Positions 7,945 to 19,900 of a stretch of DNA of 42,854 nt are shown piece after piece. How positions within the stretch are numbered: position 1 is the first letter of the stretch; every line of letters starts with the position of its first letter. The notes under the pieces were generated by a model. It saw only the letters and a program-made list of their open reading frames with translations. It had not been told where the DNA came from and ran no database searches. Position numbers and translations under genes: made by a program. The stretch is taken from the NCBI GenBank assembly GCA_009801015.1, contig VHZZ01000952.1, positions 15,879 through 58,732 on the forward strand, written 5' to 3'. This stretch comes from Silene noctiflora (lineage: Eukaryota > Streptophyta > Magnoliopsida > Caryophyllales > Caryophyllaceae).

Positions 7945-10900
7945 ATGAGGATTGAGAATGAAGGTGATGATGATGTATCGGTTCCACCGAGACACCTTGT
8001 TTTTGCGTATTATGTTACTGGACACGGATTTGGTCACGCTACTCGTGTTGTTGAGGTCTATATTCTTTTTTTCTCTTTTTTAAATTCACTCAATTCTCCA
8101 ACATTTGTTGTACTTTGATGTTGTGTTATTTGATTAATACCCGCCCAACGGAGAATTTGCCATTTTTCGATTTTTTAAAAGGTTACTGTATCGCATTAAA
8201 ATTTAAAAGTACTAGTTACTTTGACTTGGAATTCTGGTTTCGTCACTGGCTCACTGCCGACATTGTACTTTTAGGGTGTGTTTGGATAGGAAAAAAGGAG
8301 GGAAAGGGAGGGGAGGGGGAAAGGGGGAAGAGAAAGGAAGGGAAAGGAAGGGAAGGGAAGGGAAGAGAAAGTTAGGAGGAAGGGAGTGTAAGGTTGAAGA
8401 AATGTATGAGTTTTGGATGAAATATATATTGGAAAGTCAACACTTGATTTATGGTGTTATTAGGGAAGGTCTACATCTTGTTGTTATAGGTCGAGTTCAT
8501 ACTTCAATGATGTCTAACATTCTTTAGTTGGTGAAGTTTGATAATTTTCAGTGGAGATAATGTCAATGATTTGATTTGGTAGGGTTAATCACCTGATGTA
8601 TGGTGTTATTTGTTTGACTAATCACTTGAAGTCTATTATCATTTGTTTGTTCTTTTGGATATCCTATATATTGAGAAATTCTCTATGAAACAATTCATAA
8701 GACAAGAAACATTTTTCAATAAACTTTTGTTCCTAGTTTCTTTTAATTTTTATGCTCTTGGTCATTGGGTATTCTTTTCATTTTTCTTCTTTACTATCAC
8801 ATTTTCACCAGGTTGCTCGAAATCTGATTCTTGCTGGGCATGATGTTCATGTGGTCTCAGCTGCTCCCGACTTCGTGTACACTACTGAAATTCAATCTTC
8901 TCGCCTTCAAATTAGAAAAGTAAATTTTCTGCTTTAAATTCCTGTCTACGTCTCTCTCTTAATTGTTAAATTTGTGCTATGCGTAGAAAACAAAAGGCTG
9001 GCATTTTGTATAGGAACTCCCTGATGATTTTGTCATTTGATTGTGACTTATAAGCAGTATAAGGTATTACATTATTAATGTATCTATCAGAAGGGACATG
9101 CTTCGTGGCAATAATTTTTTCATGGAGGTATTCGTTCCTCTGTGGGTAGAGGGGTAATACTGCATACATCCGATCCCCCTTACCCTGCCATTTGAAGGAA
9201 CCCTTGAGGCACGCAGTAATGTTGTTATTGTATTGGTGCTTGTGCATTACAAAGAATCGTAATTGGAGTTCATCAGGAATGGTTGATCTTAAACATGACG
9301 AGATGTTTCATGGAGCTTCCGTTGGTTTCTTTTGTATTTAATTTGTTTTGTTAATTATGTCTTATGTGCTGATGACTTTACAGTTATACCTGCAAGTTCA
9401 TTGTTTTCATAGTATAAACGGTGTTGGAATTACATAAAAGTGAGAACAGTTCTACAACACGTGTACTTTGCATGAGAACAGTGTTCTATGTTTAATTGGT
9501 AGTCTGCAATTTGAACCTGTTTCTTGAGATAGATGGTCTGTAAGGCGGAAAAAAGCACAAGCCGCTGTTGTAGCACGTTGATATGTTTGAATATAGGATG
9601 AATACTATCTTGAAGGAGAGATTAAAGGATAAAACTAACAGTCAAGAGTTGGGACTTGTATTTTCTAAGCTGACACCATGCATATGAGTATATATGAGTA
9701 AACAGTGCGTTGATACTGAAATAATTTGGGTTGGCTGACATGAATCATCCTTTGAAATTGTCAATGACGGATTGCATACATAAATTAAATGAAATAAAAC
9801 AAATGGGAAAAGGAGGAAAGGGAAACAAGCAACTTGATAGCTATATCGATCTAAACATAAAGCTCTGGAAGTCATAAAACTAAAAAACTCCTGTTCTAAA
9901 AAAATTAACCAAATAATATTTATAAATTAATAAATTTAATAAATTATAATATTAAAGATAAGTAAGAAACATGTTATCTTTCATATGAGAAATTATTAGT
10001 CATATACCAGATTATTTATCATATGCCAAATTAGTAAATGGGCCCATAATGATTCTCTCTAAATCACTTTTGGTTGGATTATTGACACGAGGAAGTTATT
10101 ATTTACTGCAGGTCCTGTTAGACTGTGGAGCAGTTCAGGCAGATGCCTTGACAGTAGATCGCCTGGCCTCCTTGGAAAAGGTAACTTGCTAACATTGCCT
10201 GTGATGGTACATCTTTGGAAAGGCATTTGATATCTTAATTTGGAAAGGCAAAAAGCCCAGAATAACAATAGCTCTTATGCCCACATTGCGGGGAGCGGGG
10301 AAGAAAAATATAGTGAAGTTCCTAGATTAATTTCAAGCTAGGCGTGTTCTTGGGGTATTAATAGAAGTCAATCATTTGCCAATCCTTTCTTTACTATTGA
10401 GTTTTGAACATAATTACTCACCATGTTTCTATTTTGCTTTTTTTTAGTACCATGAGACAGCTGTGGTTCCTCGAGAGTCTATTTTGAGGACTGAAGTTGA
10501 ATGGCTGAACTCTATCAAGGCAGACTTAGTGGTAATTCATTGTTTCTACATATCTGTCTACCCTCCCTAGACCTATTCATTTTACATACGTCAAATTTAA
10601 TGTATTAACCAGGGAGGTATTAGACATATACCTATCATGGCATTCGTGGCTTTTTGACAAAAGTAGTGTTTTTGCTGAATAGATTTCAGATGTTGTTCCT
10701 GTTGCATGCCGTGCTGCTGCTGATGCTGGAATCCGTTGTGTGTGCGTCACAAACTTCAGGTACAATGTCCTCATGACTTTTTTTGTTTTTTGATGGAAAC
10801 ATCCTCATGACAAATACTGAATTGAAAAAGTGGTACTTCTTAATTAATTCCTTATTGGCTTCATTCTTTTCACTGTGAACTAGTCCAACAGATCAGTGTT

Positions 10901-13900
10901 AGTTATATATCTAGTGGTGAATAAAATCCAAAAAATGCATGATTTTAGTAAGGCTTTTGTTGGAATATAAATCCATGTGTGAGTGTCCCACATTGGTCGG
11001 AGAAGAGAGATTGTACTAAATCAAGAGAGCTACTCCTCCTATCACCAATTGGTTTTAAGATGTAACCTCACTTGTGTTTGTCGAGTGGCCGGTCTCTCCT
11101 CCGTTCGGGCAAGGCTCAGGCCCATGTTTATGTTCTAACAGCTTTGTTATAGGAATCTGACATATATCAGTAAAGGACAGACAATAAGAAATTACTTGTT
11201 TTAATTGAGTTTCCATACTAAAATTTGTTACATTTAGTCTGGAGCTTCTCTGATTGTTTACCTGTTCTCTTTTTAGATTCTGACGTTCAGTAGCCATGAT
11301 GTTTACATCCATCATCTAAAACTTCTTTCTATAATTCTATCCTAAACTGTGTTCCTTTCCAAATAAAAAATAAAAAAATCCACGTCACTTAGGTTTTTTT
11401 GTGTGTTTTTTTCTTCTGACAGCTGGGATTTCATTTATGCGGAGTATGTAATGGTTGCTGGAAATCATCACCGTTCAATAGTTTGGCAGGTATGTTAAAT
11501 ACGGAGTATATCATATTCAGAGTTGGGATTTCATTTACGCGAGCTTTAAAGAATTTCATGACCATGTAATAATACTCAAGGGAAAACAGACAGCTAATTT
11601 CTACGTGTAATCTTGGTAGTAAAAAAAACTAAGAATAGGCAAAGCCATGCCTTTTTTCAAATGTGTAGTACGCGATTTTGTCACTGAATGAACTTCGTCT
11701 TTCATTCACTTATAATGAATGATATTTTGCGATGGTGATGTGTGTATGAAATGATATTCCACCCACTAAATATGTCATAGGAAATATTTGGTCTTTGAGT
11801 TGCGAAGTGTATTCTACACACGCTTCTTCATTTAAGAGAGATGTATGTGTCATATGATTTTAACAAGATTATACTTGCATTCAGTACATTGTAGACGCTA
11901 TTTTTCACCGAATCAAAATGACTGATAATGTGCTATGTCATTTCAACTCAATTTTATTCAATATGTTTTAATTGTACAAGAAGACATTAAAGATCTCATG
12001 ATTGTCACCAGAAGGAACTGCTCGCTAGAGACTATGCATCTTCCTCTTGGTGTCTTTTCTAAGTGGATGTTCGACCCAATTGAACAACAACGACAACAAA
12101 GACTTAACCGACCAACATGATGTTGGGTCGACTAAGATGAATCATCCTTCGAAATCATTCAAAATAATGAGAATATAATAGTAGAAGAAAATTAAAGTGA
12201 AAATGTTTTAATTAAAAAATAAAATAATTAGAATAGTAATAAAAATAAATAAGAATCAAAATCCCATCCTTCACCCAAATTCTCTCTCTTCAGAGTGCAC
12301 CTGCTCTCCATCACCATATTTTGCGCATTGCCAAGTAACTTCAAATTGTTTTCAATAACCTTTATCCTTGTTAACTAGGGTCTTCCTCCCTTCACAATCT
12401 TATCCAGTCTTCAATCTTCAAGTCTTCTAACTGGGGTATCAGGCTGTCTCCATTTCACGGCCAAATGATCTTAACCGATTCTCCGTCATCTTATCTTCCA
12501 TAAACATAATCTCCCTAGCCATCTCATTTCTGAGTTGATCCTTCTTTGAATCGCCACAGATTCACCTTATTATACGCATCTCCACTGCATTCATCGTTGT
12601 TTAGTCCATTTGAAGGAGATTTAAATTAGGACATGCTTTGAAAGCAGTTGCACAAAAATTTCTGAAGACAGTTGAAGACTTTGGTCCAAGTCTGTTACAA
12701 TGGGAAGAAGACATAGAAATACATTCTTTGTGATCAATATCCCTCTCTAGTCTCCAAAAAATTTGTTCTTGTGATAATTGGAGCTTGTCGGCCAGAGTCT
12801 TTAGCATTTATAATGTCAACAATGGATTGTCAATATTTTACCTATGTATTCCAGGTCTGTTACAAATGGGAAGATAGCTTTACCACCTTAAAATACATTA
12901 TCTATGATTAAGATATCCCCATGCACAGTGACATTCATGATCCTAATGGATGTCTTGTTTTGTGTTGAAGCTCTGCAACTCCCCTCATACTCCCTTCCTC
13001 ACTTCAAAATTAGTTCTTGTGATAATTGTAGCCTGTTCTGTGAGAGTCTTTAGTTTTCTTTTTTTATAATGTCAGCACTAGATTGTCAATATTTTACCTA
13101 TGTTCTTAAAGTTACGCCCGGGCTCTCTTCCGAACTTAAAGTCATTAGTAAACCCATTTTGAGCATGTTTTCCTATAAAATGCTATACTGCAAATAGTTC
13201 AGTTACTTAAGTATCTAGATGCAACATTTTTTAAGCTGGAAATTTACTCTCATCTTCTAACATTTTCAGATTGCGGAAGATTATTCTCATGCGGAGTTCC
13301 TGATTCGGCTTCCAGGATATTGCCCAAGTTAGTCATGATTAACATGCTACAATATGATTAATTGACATTATCTTATGTGGAGAGCTCGTAATACTTACCT
13401 TTATTTGCAGTGCCTGCATTTCGCGATGTTATTGATGTACCTCTCGTTGTCAGGAGGTTACACAAATCTCGCAAGGAGGTTTGAAGTCTTAACTCCTGAT
13501 GCTTGCCGTTCGCACCCTCTAGTACTTTATGTTATTTAATTTTTATTAAGCACTTTAATGCATTTATATAGGTAAGGGAAGAACTTGGGATTGAAGCTGA
13601 TACAAAACTGCTGATCTTAAACTTTGGTGGTCAGGTAGTTGTTCAGTTATCCCTTAGTCTTATGAGATAACCTTCTTCGCTTGACCAAGAAACAAAATAC
13701 AGATTATTTAGAATGAAATCTAGTATCTAACAAGCTACTATATGGGCTGGTCTTCAAGTCTTACATTGTTATCATTGCTCTAAGTTGAATCGCCTTGCTG
13801 AATTCTCATCTTTAGACGTGCATGTTTTGAGTATATTATGAATGTTATCATAAACTCTTGGTTATTTGTTTCCATTATTATTTTGTCTATTGCAGCCATC

Positions 13901-16900
13901 AGGCTTGAATTTCAATGAAGAGCATTTACCTCCAGGCTGGAAAGGCCTGGTAAGTAGGTTTATGTAATTTTTTTTTTTTAATAAACTGAGATTTTTATAC
14001 TCCACAACTTACACTGTTATCTAATTCCTTTCCTGAAAAAGGTATGTGGAGCTTCTGACAAAGACGTGCTTCCGCCAAGTTTCATAAAGCTAGCTAGAGA
14101 TGCGTATACACCTGATGTGATTGCAGCATCTGATTGTATGCTTGGTTGGTACTAAAATGTGTAACTGTGTGAAAAACTGAAAACGTGATTTTTTCGAGAG
14201 GTATGAATCATTTTCATTTTTTTTTGTATTTCAGGAAAAATTGGATATGGAACAGCAAGTGAAGCCTTGGCATACAGGCTGCCTTTCGTGTTTGTACGCA
14301 GAGATTATTTTAATGAAGAACCTTTTCTAAGAAATCTTTTAGAGGTAGGTATTTGAGTTTTAAAAAAATTATGTTTTGGTTCCGAGGCATTGCCAATGTT
14401 TTTTTTGTCTGTGTCTAATGTCAAAATCTGGTTATCACTGTAGTATTATCAATGTGGTGTTGAGATGATAAGGAGAGATTTACTTACTGGACACTGGAAG
14501 CCCTACATTGATCGTGCTATGAGTTTGAAACCCTGTTATACAGGTGGTACAAATGGTGGTGAGGTATGTTTACAACTTGTATGTGATTGGGAAATCTTTG
14601 TTATGGCAGCAATATAGAGTAACGAATCTAAGGACTACTTGTTCTCCTTCCCTTCTCTCCTTTTTCAAGAAGCTTTTCTGCTAAAACGTAGCAGAGGTAT
14701 GTGGGCCTTATACTATACATTCATTGAGCACCTGTTCAAAGACCTTAAATTTATTACCCTTGCCTGATGACAGATTAACGTAACACCTATGTAGCACATG
14801 GGAAACGCCTACCACATACAAGGGTGGTTTCCATTATATTTGTTCTGTAGAAAGATGCAAATAATCTGATTTATTCATATTAGGATCCTTTGCTTGTGAG
14901 ATAAACATCTCGCATCAGTCTATATAAAGGGACAATTAAACCCTTCTATCTGAAACCCGTGCCACTGGTTTTCTGCTTACTTTCAAGAGTATTTCCATGA
15001 GTTTGACGTTTTTTTTTTTCTATTACCTTGGAGAACTCTCTTTTGGAATATAGTTTGGGGGTTAAAAAGGATTTTTGGGTGGAGGGGAATACCCGAGTTG
15101 GGCGAGTTCCCTTTTTGTGCCGCTGTATGGGTTTGCTATTGGATTATATTTTAATGCTTTTAAGCCTAGTGGCATTCATTTTGTCTTTGAATTAAGAGGT
15201 TAAGCTCACCTCCATTTGTGTGATGTTCTCTTTCCATATTGATAGTGTTTTTACTTGTCTTTAACGTTTGTAAGTGTCATTGCAATGAGATTATCCGATC
15301 CATTTTTTACACATGATGTGTGTACAGCCTTTTTGACGCATAGGAGTTATATTTCGTGTTCATTTTCAAAATTGCAGGTAGCTGCACGCATTTTGCAGGA
15401 TGCTGCTGTTGGGAAATACTACGTCTCAGATAAGGTCAGTGAAGGAATTCCAAGTTACTTGATAAATGTTTCCATCACCATAAAAGTACTTGTAAAAAAT
15501 CTACACTTCACTGTCTGCTTCACTCCTCCAGCCCTGGCCTTGTATTGCTCATTAACATTTTCTGAAAATTCTATGCTATGTTCTGCTCGTTCTTATTCTC
15601 ATGTTTTGTGGTGGGTTCTTCAATGCAGTTTAGTGGTGCTAGAAGATTACGTGATGCTATCGTTCTTGGTTATCAACTTCAAAGAATGCCTGGTAGAGAT
15701 CCAGAGCTCAGTATTCCTGAATGGTACGCCAGCGCACAATATGAACTTGGTCGTCGTTCTGGCTCTCCTAAGCTTGGTACTGATGGAGCAGTTGAAGATT
15801 CTGAGAGTTTGTGAGCCTCTAAAATCTTTAGTAGTTGTTTTGCTTATGACAGCAGATTCACTGATATTTTGTCTTTCCCAGATACAAGGAGTTCGAAATT
15901 CTTCATGGTGATCTTCTTGATCTTCAAGATACAAAAAGTTTTTTGAGTAACTTGGCTGAACTTGGTAAAGATACTGAGAAAAATGCAAAGCATCACAGGC
16001 GGGAGAACAAGGCTGCTAAAGCATTTTTCAACTGGGAGGTTGGTGTTTTCTTCTATCCTAGGACCTTGCTTCATGCTTCTGGTTGTTATTGTCAAATTGT
16101 TAGGCAATTAACCCTTTGTCAAACGAGTATAAAATATTGATTATAGTGCTCGATGCTAACAAAAGAATCTTGTTACCCACTTGCACTTAGTAAAAGAAAG
16201 TCTATTTCTATCGTAAAGCACAGCCAATTTAGAATGATAAAAGATAATTTATCTCAGTTGAATGTAGATTCTTATTTTCTCTTTGCTGGCCACAAAGCTC
16301 GACAATTAGTAGTTTTTCATACCAAGAACAGTATGAGACTGAGTGTCATAAGCCTTTATTTTTATCATTTAGGTAGTTTTTTTCACTGTGGAGTATCTTC
16401 TCTATTTCTCTGTTGAGATGAAAACTGAACACTTGAGAGGTTGGTGTTTTGTTATGTCTAAAACAAATTTAAACAACTGAAAGAAGTCTACAATTTTTGC
16501 TGCCTGAAACTATATAATCTTACATGGAGATATATATAGTTATAAATATCTTCCCTTCCACACCTTACTTATTCTTTTGGCAGGTAGTACACTTTTTCCG
16601 CAGTCTTATATTTTCTCTATATTACTAATAGGAGGAGATATATGTGACCAGAGCACCTGGAAGGTTGGATGTTATGGGAGGAATTGCTGACTATTCTGGG
16701 AGCCTTGTATTGCAGGTGATTCCTTGAGAGTCCTCTTTTGGTAGCATAATTGTGACTTTCTGAAGCATTATCTGGCATTTATTATGTTCAAGAACTCTAT
16801 ATCTCTATTATTTAAAGAAAGTTGACTGTTAAATGTCAAATATTCATTGGCCGTGATTGCCTTTTGAAGTCACTCCGCAGTTTATGCGTCAGGAGACTGT

Positions 16901-19900
16901 CATATATGGAGCTACAGCTATCTTTCTTTTAATCTGTTATCTAATTATGGAAATCATGATGGCAGATTTCTCTGGACCTCTAGATATGTTGATAGATGTC
17001 ACCAATTAATGTCGTGGTTTCTGAAATCCTTACTTCGTCAGGTCTTATATCCTCTCACTGCTTCACAATTGTCACCTTTACTTGCAGATGCCTATTAAAG
17101 AAGCTTGTCATGTTGCGTTGCAAAAGAACCACCCTAGTAAACATAGGCTATGGAAGCATGCACAGGCTAGACAGCAAGACAAGGGCCAGGGACCTACGCC
17201 TGTGCTACAAATTGTAAGTAATGAGTGTTTTTCTCTTCCATATTGAATTAGCTTCTGAGGTAGAAGAAAATCAGATTAATTGTTCATTGTGATAGTGTGG
17301 CACTCGAGAGACTGGAAATTTTGAAACTCAAGTTACTAAACAGTTCTTCGAGGAAAAAAACACCCATATAACAGTTGTTTGGCTTTTTTTACTTTCATTA
17401 ATCACTGGTGACCAAACAGAATTCCACTACTTACCTATTGATGGCAAACTATTCATGAATGTCATTTGAATTTTTGCTCAAAGGTTTCATTTGGGGCAGA
17501 GCTGAGCAATCGTGGTCCTACATTTGACATGGACTTGTCAGACTTTATGGATGGAGACAAGCCAATATCATACAAGGCAGCTCAGAAATACTTTTCCCGA
17601 GATCCTTCCCAGAAGTCTGTTTCTGCTTTTGCAGTCTTAACTAAATTCTATTTCATCGGTAGTTTTTGTTCTTACATTCATTATTTATTGTAGGTGGGCA
17701 GCGTATGTGGCAGGCACAATTCTTGTTTTGATGACAGAATTGGGTGTACGATTCGAGAATAGCATTAGTTTACTGGTACTAGTTTATCTGTCATCATTTT
17801 TTTTTGTAGTACTCCCTCTATCCCAATGGCTTCTTTACGCTTTGGTTTCGCACAATTGGTTAGTAGTGGAGAGAGAGTGCAAGCGAATGGAAAAAGTTCA
17901 CTTGCTTACACTTCATTGCTTGCCAAAAATACTAGTGTCAAAGTGTGAGACTTCAATGGACCAAGCCAAAACGGAAAGTGCAAAAAACCTAGGGGGAAAA
18001 GGAAATAATTGGTATTGATGTTATCAATACTAAAACTAGAGTGTCAGGGGTTGATTCTCGCCCAATCTACCAGACATGCCAAAATTGTTTTTAAGCTTAC
18101 AGGAACGTGGCTCAGTGGTAGCAAACCAGCTGCAGATGCGAAGAGAAAACACTAAGAATTACATCAAGAAACTTATTACCCAAAAACTCCGGCCAGATAA
18201 ATATCAAACACCCCCTTTGTTTATAAACTTCTTATTACAGTACTTAATTGTGTTGTTGTGTTAATCCTGGGGTACACCGACATCTGTATAAGTTTGTAAC
18301 ATGGATAATGACATCCGATTAATGCCTGCTTATCTTATTGTACAACCAAACCTATTGGGCACTGATATGTCATTGTTTTATAGTTGGACTTACATAGTTA
18401 CATGGGATAAACTTGCAGGTTTCTTCTGCCGTGCCTGAAGGTAAAGGTGTTTCCTCATCTGCGTCGGTGGAAGTTGCTAGCATGACTGCTGTTGCAGCTG
18501 CTCATGGTAAACGCTTGCACCTTTGACTTTGTTTCTATTCTTACTTTTTTTTTTCTTCTGATGCTACTGCTGTCTCTTTTGTGGCTCATATACCGACTTG
18601 ATATTAATACCTCATCTGTTTATACAAATTTTCCGTTTGACTTTAGATGGTCTCTTAGACAAACTTGACAGTTTGACATTACCTTTTTGCACTTATGTAT
18701 TATACTTCCTCTATCTCTATTATATCTTCTTAGTTGTACCTTAAATCAAAGCCAGTATTTATAGTAAATTAGTGGAAAGTAGCGAGAGATGGTAGAGTAA
18801 AGAGAAGAGAGAGAAGAGTGAAGATAAATTAACACTTAAAAAGAAAAGAAGATTATGAAGAAAGGTAGAAGATTATATTGGGATGGAGTGAATATTTTCC
18901 AAATTCCAATGGAGCCAAAGACTCATTACTCTTTTGGTTATGGATTATAATGGAATAAATCAAAATGCCTCACTAAAGTGGCTGCGTTTCTTTCTTTTGT
19001 GAAGTAGCGGTCCTTCGATGCAATTCTCGACGCAATTTTCATCTTGGGTCATTCGGAAACAGCCTCTTTGTGTTGCTAACACAAGGGTAAGGCTGCGTAC
19101 ATCCGACCCCCCTTAACCCCGCAATTTGCGGGAGCCATATTGAGGCACTGGGGTAATGTTGTTGAAAATATGATTTTGTGCAATATCATTGTAGCCAAAA
19201 ATATTTTAGTACGAAGTGTCATTAATTTTATAATAATTTGACATATTTATGGTCAAAGTTTTGGAACTTTGACCCCAGAAAGTCAAATGGGAAGAACATA
19301 TGCGCGTAAGACTTCTATGATGATGATTGTTTAGTGAGGGTTTGATTGGATGGAGGGTTTTGGAAGGAAAGGGAAGGGAGGGGAAGGATACAAAATCCCT
19401 TGTTTGGATAACAATTGGAGGAGGGAAATGGAGGGGGAGTGATTTGGAGGGATCCATTTTCCCTCCTCCAAGGCAAAACAGAATCCCTCCACCATAGGAA
19501 AGATTTGAAGGGAAATTGTCTCCAAACACTCATAAGTCATACCCATTCTCCCTTCCCTCCCCTCCCTTTCCCTTTCCCTCCCCTCCCCTTCCCTCCTATT
19601 TTAGTATCCAAAACAAGCTCTGAGGGTGCTCCCTGTTTCTAGAAGTTAAGAATTGTACAAAGTAAAATCTTCAGTTGAATTTGGTAATTGTTGTGAACAG
19701 TAAACATTCATTGTAGACTAAATGATAGGCAATCATTTACAATGATGGGCTCTGCATATAACACTTGAGGTTAGTGAATTACAATGCCTAACTTTTGATG
19801 ACTTTCCACCTTACTTTCCGATGAAAATCAAGGAGTCATCAAACATTACTCTTGTAGCCTTGTAGGAGAGTTCCAACTTTTATGGCCTTATGGGTCCCAT

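Larger units (their letters stand above)
7945..16038 (+). other. ARA1: ARA1 N-terminal glycosyltransferase-like domain (exons 1-16)
   Basis: Residues 1 to about 496 resemble a GT-B type glycosyltransferase: the N-terminal motif [12 protein letters not shown] near residues 23-34, ILNFGGQPSG near 230-240, and the block [15 protein letters not shown] near 285-300, which corresponds to the nucleotide-sugar side of GT-B folds. In arabinokinases this half is fused to the kinase; its catalytic role is not settled as far as I know. The end of the region (residues about 410-496) is charged and the least conserved part of the protein. Confidence 0.8.

Noticed and set aside
8115..8527. Overlapping frames with Lys/Glu/Gly repeats in ARA1 intron 1
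   Set aside because: Translation of the purine tract gives Lys/Glu/Gly repeats automatically; not a coding signal.
15255..15911. 218-residue plus-strand frame over ARA1 exons 14-15
   Set aside because: It reads through introns in a frame that does not match the conserved ARA1 protein; the true exons use other frames with proper splice sites.
18109..18119. Possible Pol III A box (TGGCTCAGTGG) suggesting a tRNA or SINE
   Set aside because: No B box at a suitable distance downstream and no cloverleaf can be drawn; kept only as a trace in the intron 20 entry.
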